Source: Blastobasis lacticolella
Lineage: Eukaryota; Arthropoda; Insecta; Lepidoptera; Blastobasidae
NCBI GenBank assembly: GCA_905147135.1
Contig: LR990049.1
Coordinates: forward strand, 16,075,428 to 16,139,427
Reading direction: 5' to 3'
Length of the DNA: 64,000 bases
In this document: in pieces, positions 36,015 through 46,890 of the stretch
Layout of the letters: each line of letters opens with the position of its first letter
Numbering within the stretch: the first letter of the stretch is position 1
Notes under the pieces: model-generated
What the model saw: the letters and a program-made list of their open reading frames with translations, nothing else
Database searches by the model: none
What the model was told of the DNA's origin: nothing
Translations under genes and position numbers: made by a program

Positions 36015-36435
36015 GGGCCCTGTAACTGTAAGGTGCCCATCACACTCGCGGCATTGCCACGTTAAATGGCTATGGCTAACCTTTGCACCAGGTACGAGCC
36101 AGAGCGGGAATCACCCGATTTCTCCCTCAATCTTCGCCCTAACTCGCTCACCATCGCCTTTCCCACAGAGCCCCAACTGCCCATGGTCTCCACAGCGATG
36201 GGCACAAAATAATATTGTGCCTCCAACGCCGCATATTTTTGGTGCTTTTTATGCGCAGCGTCCTCCGCAGCAGCCGCTGCAGAGAGGACGGTATGACTCA
36301 GGTGACTCGGGGCAACAGTGCTGACGCAAGTAGCGTCCTATACGAGGCACTTACCTTTTTCCATGGCACCAAAGTCATACCGTCCGGTCTTCTGCCATCG
36401 GATCTATTAAGGCCCGGCGGCTCAAGCAGGCAAGT
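36015..36435 (-). pseudogene. Non-LTR retrotransposon C-terminal domain remnant
   Basis: Read on the minus strand, with one internal stop and at least one frame change, it gives [16 protein letters not shown], then AAAAAEDAAHKKHQKYAAL, then YYFVPIAVETMGSWGS and SGSYLVQRLAIAI followed by GNAASVMGTL. This is the recognisable C-terminal region of lepidopteran retrotransposon proteins; the RPDG...D pattern suggests a restriction-like endonuclease-type fold, but that is inference. The rest of the element is not present. Confidence 0.65.
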
Positions 36436-37094
36436 TTGGGTTATAATTTTGTAGTAAATGTATTCAACCATAAGTTTTACCTAATTATCATTCCTATTTG
36501 TAGCTATATAGTCGTTTAATGTTAAAATGTTGGGTATCTTTGGCATTATTTAAAAAAGTTGGTGTTGTGTTTTCTCATTAGACTATACCTGTCATTTTGA
36601 TATCAATTTAAAGGTTTTTGATAATCTCTTAAAATAACGATATAATCGTTAGGATGTATATAATAATGTTATAGTAAAAGTGTTTGTATAAAGAATGCAA
36701 ATATGTATGAATACAAAATGGTTGGATGGCGTTGCGTATAGATATGTTAATTTTTTTGGTCTCACTATCTAGATAACATATTAACAATTGAATAGTTTCG
36801 ATTTTATGGAACGATAAAAACTACATATGGTACAAATATGCGGTGATAATTATAAATACTTATTTCTAAATACGTACATATTTTTAGTACCTAGGTCAGA
36901 TATTATGCAGGTAACAAGGTACTCTTCAATTCGTTAGGTATTCCATGCGTCAGGCCGGATGTTGTAGCAGGGTTTCGAACACGATATACATCTTACATAC
37001 AGTTAATTCTACCACCATGACTGTAAATTAGATGATAATATTCAATATATGAAGCCGTCATGACGTAAGAAATTTCTAAACACGTCATTCCATT

Positions 37095-37107
37095 GCATAA
37101 AATAGGG
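37095..37107 (+). promoter_or_regulatory. TATA-like core promoter of S28 gene 1
   Basis: gcataaaataggg, 69 nt before the ATG. The same motif (cataaaataaggg) lies 74 nt before the ATG of S28 gene 2 on the other strand, which supports function. Confidence 0.55.
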
Positions 37108-37176
37108 GATAGAATACTAGACCGTCACATTGTTGTCTAGTTTTCTATTGAGTTAACACATTTCGCAAATACAGAT

Positions 37177-38631
37177 ATGTATTTAACAATAGCGAAGACG
37201 ACAGTATTAATCAGTATAATATGTATAGTAGATGGATTCCGATTTTACGGTCTTGGTACAGGATATCGATATATTAAAAAGAAACTGGCCTCTGCGACAA
37301 TGTTCGATCTATCCGACGTGGAAACAAAATGGATTCAACAGCCATTGGACCACTTCGATGCAAAGGAAAATAGAACTTGGAATATGAGATACTTCGAAAA
37401 CCTTAAGTACTGGAAACCTAATGGCTCAATATTTCTGTTTATCGGCGGAGAAGGCGAAGCTCACCCGGGATTCCTAACAACAGGCACCATGTTCGAACTG
37501 GCTAAGGAAACTAAAGGAGCTATGTTTGGTTCTGAACACAGATATTACGGCAAAAGTATGCCATTACCGAACACTGTAACAGAAAATATGAAATTTCTTA
37601 GTTCAAAGCAAGCGTTAGCTGACTTGGCTAAACTGATAGAGTCAGTTAAATTATCGTCACCTGAATTTGAGTCTGCAAAAGTAGTAGTGGTTGGAGGTTC
37701 GTACCCTGGAAATTTAGCAGCCTGGTTGAAATTACTTTACCCAACAATGATCGAAGCAGCTATATCGAGTAGTGCACCCGTACTTGCCAAGAAAGACTTT
37801 TTCGAATACATAGAGACCGTATCTCAGGATTACGAGGAATTGGGACCACCTGGTTGTTGGGATAAAACATCTGGAATATTTCAAAGATACCAGCGTCTTT
37901 TCAGGAATGATGAGGGCATCGATCAACTGAAAAGAGAAGAGAACATTTGTGCCGATAACGACATGACTCTCCCAGAAAATAGACAGTTGTTCTTTATGGA
38001 TAAAATATCTGTCTTTATGTCGAACTCACAATATGGAACTCCTACAACAATCGAGAAACATTGTAAGAAGATAATGAATAGTTCGCGTATTATATCCTCA
38101 AAACAAATCATAGACGACGAACCGAGTTACTGGCGTGAAGAGACTGGCTGTTTTGATTATGATTTCTATAACATGATAGATGAAATGAAGGAAATTGACT
38201 GGATTTCTTCATGGATATATCAGACATGCACTGAATTCGGATATTATCAGACTACTAATTCTGGTTATCACCCATTTACTCAGAATGTGCCTACGGAATT
38301 GTATTACAAAATGTGCACGGGTATGTTTGGCCCGGAATTCGATGAGAAAAGGATAGATGAGGGTGTTAGATTTACCAACGATCTTTATCAAGGACTGCAA
38401 CTGAATGTGAGCCAAGTAGTTTTTGTAAATGGAGACATGGATCCTTGGTCTCGTCTAGGAATATTGGAAGATTTGTCATATGATGCGCCCGCAAAAGTGA
38501 TACCCAGAGCATCACACTGTCGAGATTTATTCTCGAATAGAAAAGGAGACCCAGAGGAATTGAAAGAATCAAGAGATTACGTTAAGTATTTGATTAAAAA
38601 ATGGCTAGGTGCAGGTGAATATAATAATTGA
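37177..38631 (+). CDS. S28 serine peptidase (prolylcarboxypeptidase-like), copy 1
   Basis: Intact intronless 484-aa frame of peptidase family S28, whose members remove residues next to proline (prolylcarboxypeptidase, dipeptidyl peptidase 2, thymus-specific serine protease). Residues 1-20 form a hydrophobic signal peptide, so it is secreted or lysosomal. WIQQPLDHF (52-60) is the family's N-terminal landmark. Ser175 lies in GGSYPG, Asp422 in NGDMDPW and His447 in SHC: a complete Ser-Asp-His triad. Several Cys residues and NxT/NxS sites fit an extracellular protein. Nearest relatives are the two paralogues at 40188-41606 and 44663-46063; this is the most diverged of the three. A midgut digestive or detoxification role is plausible but not shown by sequence. 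Confidence 0.95.
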   Translation: MYLTIAKTTVLISIICIVDGFRFYGLGTGYRYIKKKLASATMFDLSDVETKWIQQPLDHFDAKENRTWNMRYFENLKYWKPNGSIFLFIGGEGEAHPGFLTTGTMFELAKETKGAMFGSEHRYYGKSMPLPNTVTENMKFLSSKQALADLAKLIESVKLSSPEFESAKVVVVGGSYPGNLAAWLKLLYPTMIEAAISSSAPVLAKKDFFEYIETVSQDYEELGPPGCWDKTSGIFQRYQRLFRNDEGIDQLKREENICADNDMTLPENRQLFFMDKISVFMSNSQYGTPTTIEKHCKKIMNSSRIISSKQIIDDEPSYWREETGCFDYDFYNMIDEMKEIDWISSWIYQTCTEFGYYQTTNSGYHPFTQNVPTELYYKMCTGMFGPEFDEKRIDEGVRFTNDLYQGLQLNVSQVVFVNGDMDPWSRLGILEDLSYDAPAKVIPRASHCRDLFSNRKGDPEELKESRDYVKYLIKKWLGAGEYNN

Positions 38632-38646
38632 AAGTTATGTTATTAA

Positions 38647-38652
38647 AATAAA
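38647..38652 (+). terminator. Putative polyadenylation signal of S28 gene 1
   Basis: aataaa 16 nt after the stop codon; a short 3' UTR is implied. Confidence 0.5.
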
Positions 38653-38692
38653 TTGTGTAAATTAGTTTGTTATTTTTAATGTTAAGTGCTTT

Positions 38693-38950
38693 TCTTAGGG
38701 CCTCTCCCATGAATGGGGAGGTTGTGGCCATAATCCCCACGATTGGCAGGCAGGTTGAAGATTGCAGTGTTATCAATATAACAATGGAAAACGTAATGAT
38801 GAATGGAAAACGCTGCTGTCCATTGTCCAACCTACGGAGACTCTTCGATTTTTTGCTTCGAAATCATTAGTGTGTGTGTAGTGTACGATGTAGGTAAACG
38901 AGGGTTAGGGGTTGGTGTTATTCTACTCTGCTGGATACCACACGGCTAAC
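38693..38950 (-). repeat. (TGA)n-tailed repeat (family B)
   Basis: Starts 'ttagggcctctcccatgaat' and ends 'ctggataccacacggc'; it begins 62 nt after the S28 gene 1 stop. Confidence 0.75.
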
Positions 38951-39054
38951 TGCAATTAAAATTGAATGATTTAAACATTAACATTGGTTTTATTGGTAGA
39001 AAACTATGAAGTATCGAACTGAGTGACAGAGACTTCTTAATTTATCTCATTTTT

Positions 39055-39295
39055 TGTATAACTACGGTGGCAAACTAGCTTACCGCCCACCTGATAGTAA
39101 GCAGTTACTGTAACTTGTATGTACAATTTTTTTTCTTTATGCTGTAGCATATAGGCGTTTGCAATACCAGGGGTATCGCTCACGTGCTGCGAATCCTGAA
39201 AAGCATTTTGACCCCTTACTTCAAGGACTCCATGTTGTATTCTCGAGGGAAAAGCTTTCCAGGGAGCTCATTCCACAACCTTAGTGATTCCAATT
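39055..39295 (+). repeat. Family A repeat
   Basis: Contains 'acctgatagtaagcagtta', 'gcaataccaggggtatcgc' and 'agctcattccacaacctta'. A ~25-bp insertion interrupts it near 39125. Confidence 0.7.
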
Positions 39296-40187
39296 GTTAC
39301 CTACTTTTAGTTTGAGTTATATGACTTAGGTGTGCCGTGTGCCCGATTGCTCTAAACTTTAGGCGACGCTTATGTATAATTAAAATATTCCTAACATGAC
39401 AAAGCCAGCACCAACCTTAAGTGAAAACTAAACTCACCAAATCACTCTTAAGTTTATGACACTGATTTTGTACCTCCTATATGCTTAGTAATATCTTAAG
39501 GTATTAAGTTAAGCGTCGCCGAGTTTTAGTGTAATTGGGCATTAGTACCTACACAAAACTTTGAAAACGTTGTTATAGTGATATTTATCGCTCCAACAGG
39601 GAAACTCAACAATACTCATTTTACGAGTACACGAACACGAGGTTGGCAAGCATCCGCACATAGATGTGCCAACTTCCACGGCATATATAACTTCCGACGA
39701 TCAACTGTCGGACCCTTGGTCCCCTGGTCACAACACCCGGCCAGGTGGCTAATTACCCTTTTCCACCTTCTCCCCATCTTTGCTTGCCAACATTGGCGGC
39801 TATCTTATCCTTATGTTCTTATCCTGCACCGCCAAAGTTTCATTTGTATTGTATTGCTGTGTTAAACATAGGTACCTTGGATCTTGCCAATGGATCCTAG
39901 TGGACAGAGGGATTTGTCCAACAATAAGGACGCAATCAAAATATTGACCATTTATATTACATTATAAAAATTTAAAACCTTACTATCCCTATCATGTTTG
40001 TATCTTAAGCTTTCACGCTTCCTAAACCGCTGAACCAATTTTAATAAAATTCGAAATGGAGATAATTTAAGATGAGAGGATGGACAAAGGCTACTTTTTA
40101 TTTCTTATTTGCAAGTAAATAGTCGACGCGGGTGGAGCCGCGAGCGGAAAGCTAGTAGAAATAAATATCAATTCGTTTTACAGTACT
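39296..40187. other. Spacer between S28 genes 1 and 2
   Basis: No gene recognised. An open frame at 39578-39865 lacks homology that I recognise and is probably chance or repeat-derived. Confidence 0.5.
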
Positions 40188-41606
40188 TTAATTCACTCCT
40201 ATCCACTTCTTTATCAAATTCTTCTCGTAAACTCTTGCCTTCCTCAATTCCTCTGGTACATCTTTTGAGTGTAGGTCCACACAATGTGATGTTCCGTGTA
40301 TAACTATTGCAGGCGCCTCATCAGACAAATCTTTCAATACTCCGAGACGATGCCAAGGATCCATGTCTCCATTCGCAAAAACTACATGTTTGACATCGGG
40401 TTTTAATCCATGATACTGGGCATTAGTACGTTCCACTCCATTATCAACTGTCTTTTCATCAAAGTCCGGGCCAAATAAAGCAGAACATGTTTTAATGTAG
40501 TAATCTAAATTAACACTTTGCGTAAACGGGGATTTGGAATCCGTAGTTTGATAATATCCGAATTCCGTACAAGTCTGATACATCCAACACAACTCGTTTG
40601 CTTTCTTCTTCATATCATCTATCATTTTGCGAAAACTGTAATCGTTACAATTTTGTTGGTCGTCAAGAATTTCCAATGAAGTAGCGATGCGGGAACTGTT
40701 CATTATTTCTTTACAGTGTTCTTGGATTTCTTTTGGAGTCCCATATTGTGAATGAATCGCAAATTTCTCTATTTTCAGATCAAAGAATCGCTGTTGGTTT
40801 TCCAGCACAGTCATATCGTTGAAGCTACAAATGTTCTCCTCTCTTTTAAGTTGTTCAATACCCTCATTGGTCTTTAAGAGACTTTGATATCTTGTAAATA
40901 TTTCTGATATTTTTTCCCAGCAACCTGATAGCCCATATTGTTTATAATCATTGGAAGTCACCTCTAAATATTCGTAAAAGTCTTTCTTGGCCAAAACGGG
41001 TGCACTGCTCGCTATAGCTGCATCAATAATTTTTGGATACATCTGTTTAGCCCATGCTGCTAAATTACCTGGGTATGAACCTCCAACCACTACTACCTTT
41101 GATGTCTTCATTTCAGATTTTAATGATTGTATCATTTTTTCCAAATCAGCCAAAGCTTGTCTTGAACTTAGAAATTTCAAATTTTCTGTGACATTAAATG
41201 GTAATGGCATACTTCGGCCGTAATATCTATGTTCGGAAGCAAACATAGCTCCATTAGTTTCTTTTGCTAATTCAAACATGGTGCCAATTTGTAGTGATAA
41301 CGGCGAAGTTTCGCTTTCTCCCCCAATAAACAAATATATTGGACCATTGGGCTTAAAATATTCAAGATTTTCGAAGTATCTCATTTTCCAAGTTCTTGTT
41401 TCCTTTTTATTGAAGTGGTCTAATGGCTGCTCTATCCATTTTCTTGCTACGCTACGAGTACGACCAATATCCGCCATCGAAGCAAATTCTTTCATCATAT
41501 GTCGGTACCCAGTACCGTGGCCGAAAATTGCGAATCCTTGAGCAAAACATAAAGTAAAGACACAAAGTACTTTCAGTAGACCAGTTTTCGTTATTAATAA
41601 ATGCAT
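40188..41606 (-). CDS. S28 serine peptidase (prolylcarboxypeptidase-like), copy 2
   Basis: Intact intronless 472-aa frame, opposite in orientation to its two paralogues. Signal peptide about 1-22 (MHLLITKTGLLKVLCVFTLC then FAQG). Family landmark WIEQPLDHFNKKE from residue 57. Catalytic Ser177 in GGSYPG, Asp416 in NGDMDPW, His441 in SHC. It is clearly closer to copy 3 than to copy 1, sharing long stretches such as KVVVVGGSYPGNLAAWAKQM. A TATA-like motif lies at 41681-41693. Expected to be a secreted or lysosomal proline-specific exopeptidase; the precise substrate is unknown. Confidence 0.95.
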   Translation of the reverse strand: MHLLITKTGLLKVLCVFTLCFAQGFAIFGHGTGYRHMMKEFASMADIGRTRSVARKWIEQPLDHFNKKETRTWKMRYFENLEYFKPNGPIYLFIGGESETSPLSLQIGTMFELAKETNGAMFASEHRYYGRSMPLPFNVTENLKFLSSRQALADLEKMIQSLKSEMKTSKVVVVGGSYPGNLAAWAKQMYPKIIDAAIASSAPVLAKKDFYEYLEVTSNDYKQYGLSGCWEKISEIFTRYQSLLKTNEGIEQLKREENICSFNDMTVLENQQRFFDLKIEKFAIHSQYGTPKEIQEHCKEIMNSSRIATSLEILDDQQNCNDYSFRKMIDDMKKKANELCWMYQTCTEFGYYQTTDSKSPFTQSVNLDYYIKTCSALFGPDFDEKTVDNGVERTNAQYHGLKPDVKHVVFANGDMDPWHRLGVLKDLSDEAPAIVIHGTSHCVDLHSKDVPEELRKARVYEKNLIKKWIGVN

Positions 41607-41680
41607 GACTGCTGCGGCCTACGACTGAGAGAATAAGTCGGTAGAAATGTACGTGATAGTAAGACTCACTGGCATTTGTT

Positions 41681-41693
41681 CCCTTATTTTATG
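41681..41693 (-). promoter_or_regulatory. TATA-like core promoter of S28 gene 2
   Basis: cataaaataaggg on the minus strand, 74 nt upstream of the ATG; near identical in sequence and position to 37095-37107. Confidence 0.55.
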
Positions 41694-44662
41694 AAAAGGA
41701 AAAATGCGTGGAATTCCTTACCTTTTAATGGTAATATTATAAGTACTTTACAATAAATACTTTTGCTAGCTTGCAAGCGGTTTAAGGTTATCGCACACAC
41801 AACCCAATTATAATTTGCATTTTAGTTTTAGTTGACAGTCACAAAACGTCTTCTCATTAACTTCCATTTTGTTTTATTAAAAGTAGATTAAGTTACACGT
41901 CCCCGTCATTTATATGAAATGTTAATTCGAACACTTTTTGGCCCGGAATTATTATTTTTAGTTTACAGATTTTTCAACTAAGAGGTTTTAGATGATGACA
42001 TTCGAAAATAGTTTAGAAAAAAAAACAAAGGTTATTAAGATGCACAGAAATCGGGTGCGTGGTTGTTGCGCATTTTGCTAACTCCGGGCAAAAATTTCAA
42101 ATTCAAACGAGCTATTCCAATATCATGTTGGCAAAGTTTGAGCGTAAAGAACTATTGAATTGCTGGACCATTCTACCACAAAGTAACAAACGGCCCGCTC
42201 CAAGACCCTACCCCTTGTTTTGTTTCAACGTAGAGTTTTATATGCTTGATGAATAGGTAGATGTCTTCTTCAAATGCATCTGATATCACGTAAAAACTAT
42301 ACATAAATTAAGTAAAACAATTGCAACTATTAGTCAATTCAAATATTTAATTTTGGTTGTTTTCAATACAGTAAACAAGCCATACGCTGAACGAATAATC
42401 AGAGAAAAAGAAATTGTTATAAAACAGTCTTAATTAAAAAAACTGAAACGTAAAGTTAAAAAAACCAAACATGTTAAAATATTCACGTTTTACTCACCTT
42501 GAATTATTTTTCAATATTTTTTGAACTTAGCTTACTTTTAAATCTTTTTGGTTAGTTCAGTTCAAAAGCCGCCTCTCTACCGAGTCCTAGAAGACGAAGC
42601 AGGTCGTCAGTTTCGCGAACCCAACGATGGGAAGAATACTCTATATGTGGTCTCATCTGTGCCTTATCCAGCAAAAGGCGCTGATATGGGGTGAAGTATC
42701 GCTTGGCCCGGTTGGTGCCTTTAAGTTTTAATTATTATTTCATCTTTCTCTCAATATAAAATAACATGGCATTTCAAAATGGCTTGCCGGAGAAGGATAA
42801 GGTAGCCGCCAAAAATCGGAATTAGAGCAGGTAATGGACAGAAATAACACTTCAACACCACCCACGGACGGAAAACTAATTGTCATCATAAAGCTGTGCG
42901 TGCTATGTACCGTAATATCCTACACTGGGTGGCCTGTTAGATAATTTTTAATCAGACTAGCCAGGAATTAATCCATCCAGATTATAATGATCAGGGAATA
43001 CACTCGCAGGCAACCTGTTCCATGTACGCGTTATTAATGTTGAACTAAATACGAAATGTACAAAGAAGCATACTAAAACACGCGGATTAATTACCCCTTC
43101 CAAGATTTGTTGTACATTAGTGCGTATATGGTGGTAGCAATAGCATACTCGTCCTGGAGTCTCTTATAAATCGATGTCGCTATCCAAAATATCTTAGTTG
43201 CCAATATCACATACATTATCAAAGACCACAACCTTTAACTGATATCGTTATGTCAAGCCATCCCCCAAATAGGGGGACGCGTTCTTCGTACTTTTCCGTT
43301 CCTAAACGAACTGGCAGTGTGCTACCTGTCAGAGTAGAAGTTACAGCATTAAACCATTCTATTACGGCTACCAGGCGAAAAAAGGTGTCAAATAACTCCG
43401 CAAACTATAAAATAGGCAGCAGCATTTTCAACACTGTAGAGAAGGCTTAAGTCAAGGGACTGATATGGACCGATGACTTAACTTAAAGTTCATTGATGAA
43501 AATAGTGAAGTACCTACCTAACAGGGAAAATAACACAGAGTAATTTACCAAACACAGAAGACATGTTCGAGGTGAAGTGCGTGGTCGCTTCGGCGTCGAG
43601 GAAGCATCGGCGTTAGTTTTATGTTATACTATACGCGAGCCGTTGCTGCAACGGCGTACCCATTCGTGACGCGTTCGTGAGATATGGACCTATCTATTTG
43701 ATATTGTTATTTGGAAATTTGTTATGTGTATGTAATAAGTAGGTATAATCTTATGGCTGTTCTCACACGATGACGAATCGTACGTAATTGGCTGTTGTAT
43801 GAAATAAAAAGTAATCCAACACAGCAAATGCGTGTACATACATAAATATATAATTAAAAATTATAGTCTTGTGATTCTAACAAAAGAAAATCTATAATAA
43901 TATAATAAGGAGGACAAGTTCGTACGTTCGCAGTTTGTATGTTTGTGAGGTAATCTTCACTCAATCACTGAACATTATCATATCGTAAAATAGTATAGCG
44001 CGAACCCGAGGGTATGAAGTTTTCACATGGCAACATGGAAGGAGCCATCTGATAAGCTCACGATACATGATGGTAGAATTGTAATATTCACAGTCTGGAA
44101 TCTTCGCTGAGATTGAGTACGTTTACGGCCTGCTTTACGCTACATATGCTTCTTGTCCCCTGCGGGATTACCACGATTTTAGAATTTACGTACTTATACC
44201 TATATAACTATCACTGTTCTGAACTCTATCGACAGATGTGCCAAAAGGCTGATTGACGATGATTCGCTTGTCGAGTCCTTCATCTGGGTCTGGTATACCG
44301 ACGTGGGGTAGCCAGCATGTCGGTTTTCTATCGAATTCACTTCGTGTGCTTCCAGGAGCTCCATTACCTCATTCCATAGTGCCCTTTTAATCATCAAACA
44401 ATGAGGGGGACAAAGATTTAAGCGTGCACGTACGGGACAGACGGCGGCAAGCGACTTTGTTTTATACTAGGTATAAAACGTTCAAAAACTAATTCAATAT
44501 ATTTTGAAATTCAATATAGTTCTAGGGAAAAATTTGTAGTCAACAGACGTAGTCGCAAGAAAAAACTAGTGTACCTGTTAAATATTTAAACTGTGAAACC
44601 ATGTCAATGTAATAAGCTTGTCCTACCTCGTCGTGTACCTAAAAATTGAAATAACTATAGTC
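41694..44662. other. Spacer between S28 genes 2 and 3
   Basis: No gene recognised apart from the retroelement fragment at 42575-42720. A short AT-rich TATA candidate (gtataaaa) is at 44471-44478, about 185 nt before copy 3. An open frame at 44200-44397 (-) has no recognised homology. Confidence 0.5.
42575..42720 (-). pseudogene. Reverse-transcriptase fragment (jockey/CR1-like)
   Basis: On the minus strand an open stretch reads AKRYFTPYQRLLLDKAQMRP then HIEYSSHRW, the well-known thumb-region block of non-LTR reverse transcriptases (usually 'LLLYKAQVRPHMEYCSHLW'). About 50 codons only, so a dead fragment. Confidence 0.65.
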
Positions 44663-46063
44663 ATGTATTTATTAATAACGAATATATTAATCTTTAAGTT
44701 TTGTTTAGCTCAAGGATTCGGATTTTTTGGCCACGATACTGGGTATCGATATATGATGAAAGAATTTTCTTCCATGGCGAATATTGGTCGGTCCAGCCGT
44801 ATAGTAATGAAATGGATAAAGCAGCCATTAGACCACTTCAATAAAAAGGAAAAAAGAACTTGGAAAATGAGATACTTCGAGAATCTTGAGTATTTTAAGC
44901 CCAATGGTCCCATATTTTTGTATATTGGGGGAGAAGACGGAGCAGATACGGCAGCCCTAACAACAGGTACAATGTATGAATTAGCTAAAGAAACTGATGG
45001 AGCAATGATTGCTTCAGAACATAGATATTACGGTGAAAGTATACCTTTACCAAATAACGTCACGGAAAATTTGAAATTTCTTAGTTCAAAACAAGCGTTG
45101 GCTGACTTGGCAAAGCTGATAAAATCATTAAAATGTAAAAAGAGGAAATCAAAGGTAGTGGTCGTTGGAGGGTCATACCCAGGTAATTTAGCGGCTTGGG
45201 CTAAACAAATGTATCCAAAATTGATTGATGCAGCTATATCGAGCGGTGCACCCGTGCTGGCCAAGAAAAACTTTTATGAATATTTTGAGGTCGTTTCTAA
45301 TAATTATAAACAATATGGAATACCTGGTTGCTGGGAAAAAATATTAGAAATATTTCAAAGATACCAACGTCTTTTAAAGACCAACGAAGGCATTGAAATA
45401 TTTAAAAGGGAGATGAACGTTTGCAATGACACTGACATGACACTGCTGGAAAATCAAGAAGTATTCTTTGATTTTATAATGGGGTCCTATATGCTTAACT
45501 CTCAACATGGGACTCCGCAAAAAATAAAAAAGCACTGTAAAAAAATAATACACAATTCCGGCGAAATAGACACATCTTTGCATATCCAAAACGACCATTG
45601 TAACGATTTCAGTTTTCGCAACAAGATAGATAATACGAAGAGCAATGTAAGCGAATATTATTGGATGTATCAGACTTGCACAGAATTTGGTTACTATCAG
45701 ACAACTGATTCCAAATCGCATCCGTTTACGCAAAGTATTAGTTTAAATTATTACATTAACAAATGTACTGCTTTGTTTGGCTCGGAATTTAATGAAAAAA
45801 GTATTGATGAAGGCATTGCACGTACTAATGCCCGATATCATGGATTAAATCCGAATGTGAAACATGTAGTTTTCGTTAACTCAGACATGGATGCTTGGGG
45901 TCGTCTTGGAGTATTGGAAGATCTGTCTAATGAAGCACCTGCAATTGTGATACACGGAATACCACATTGTCGGGATCTATATTCGCTAGATGAACCAGAG
46001 CAATTGGGGAAGGCGAGAGTTTATGTGAAGAATTTGATAAAGAAGTGGATAAAAAGGAAATAA
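44663..46063 (+). CDS. S28 serine peptidase (prolylcarboxypeptidase-like), copy 3
   Basis: Intronless frame. I choose the ATG at 44663 rather than the in-frame one at 44618 because MYLLITNILIFKFCLAQG then starts directly with the signal peptide and aligns with both paralogues; this gives 466 aa. Ser171 in GGSYPG, Asp410 and His435 complete the triad. Oddities: the Asp motif reads NSDMDAW instead of NGDMDPW, the residue before the catalytic His is Pro instead of Ser (IPHC), and SSGAP replaces SSSAP. The triad is intact, so it may still be active, but the surroundings have changed. Close to copy 2 elsewhere. Confidence 0.93.
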   Translation: MYLLITNILIFKFCLAQGFGFFGHDTGYRYMMKEFSSMANIGRSSRIVMKWIKQPLDHFNKKEKRTWKMRYFENLEYFKPNGPIFLYIGGEDGADTAALTTGTMYELAKETDGAMIASEHRYYGESIPLPNNVTENLKFLSSKQALADLAKLIKSLKCKKRKSKVVVVGGSYPGNLAAWAKQMYPKLIDAAISSGAPVLAKKNFYEYFEVVSNNYKQYGIPGCWEKILEIFQRYQRLLKTNEGIEIFKREMNVCNDTDMTLLENQEVFFDFIMGSYMLNSQHGTPQKIKKHCKKIIHNSGEIDTSLHIQNDHCNDFSFRNKIDNTKSNVSEYYWMYQTCTEFGYYQTTDSKSHPFTQSISLNYYINKCTALFGSEFNEKSIDEGIARTNARYHGLNPNVKHVVFVNSDMDAWGRLGVLEDLSNEAPAIVIHGIPHCRDLYSLDEPEQLGKARVYVKNLIKKWIKRK

Positions 46064-46293
46064 ATCATTAAATAGAATTAAAGTTTTGACAATTCATCGT
46101 ATGGGGATTTCATAAATGTCTCTACAAATGTGTAACTAAGAAATAGCTTAAAATTAGGCAAGCTTTCTTTTTTTTCAGATGGAATTGACTAGTGTCTCAG
46201 AAACAAACGAGCTAGGACCTCGCTTCATAGACTGAAAAATGAATGGCAGCGTTTCTCATATAAGTTTTAAGACTTTCGTGGTTATTCACTACA

Positions 46294-46360
46294 CTTTTAC
46301 TACACATGTTATCAACAATACTAACCGTGGTAACAAACCCGATAACATGTGTAGTGAAAG
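46294..46360. repeat. 20-bp stem hairpin, 27-nt loop
   Basis: Arms 46294-46313 and 46341-46360 pair with a single mismatch ('actacacatgttatc' / complement). It lies about 230 nt downstream of S28 gene 3. Confidence 0.7.
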
Positions 46361-46479
46361 GGCAGCGTTTCTGTTGTAGGAAGCCAAGCTCTACTTCCTA
46401 CTAATGTTTTAAACGCGAAAGTTTGTAAGGATGTGTGTATGTTTGGATGTTTGGTACTCCTTCATGCCAAAAGGTTTTT

Positions 46480-46590
46480 TTTGTTATACCACTAAGGTGG
46501 CAAATAAGCTTGCGGCCTGCCTGATGGTAAGCAGTCATCGCAGCCTATGGATGTTTGTAATACCAGGGACATCACCCCTAGCAGGTGTAG
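46480..46590 (+). repeat. Family A repeat
   Basis: 'ataccactaaggtggcaaat', 'cctgcctgatggtaagcag' and 'aataccagggacatcacc', truncated at its 3' end. Confidence 0.75.
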
Positions 46591-46769
46591 GAAAGGTCTT
46601 TAAAGGACACATAAAATCTTAATAGAATTGGATAAGCAATAATATATCTGGTTATCTAGGCGTTAATGAGTTGAGCTCTCGCGTGCGACGGCCTGGGTAC
46701 CGGCTGGATCATAATCCAGGATTACAGGGGAGCTAGCTCTGGTGATATGAGTAGGAGTATTTTTTTTTT

Positions 46770-46890
46770 TATGTCATACGGTAGGCAAACAGGCAAGCGG
46801 GCCACCTGATGGAAAGTGGTCACCACTGCCTATAGACATTAGCAACACCAAGAGTATTGCTAGTGCGTTGCCCACTTCTATAACACGTTG
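46770..46890 (+). repeat. Dispersed repeat (family G)
   Basis: 'gggccacctgatggaaagtg', 'cactgcctatagacattagc' and 'aacaccaagagtattgc'. Related fragments are at 1330-1440 (inverted) and 3365-3440. Confidence 0.65.

Noticed and set aside
39578..39865. 95-codon open frame between S28 genes
   Set aside because: No family resemblance and low-complexity context; probably chance.
44618..44662. Upstream in-frame ATG of S28 copy 3
   Set aside because: It would put 15 extra residues before the signal peptide; both paralogues begin at the position equivalent to 44663.
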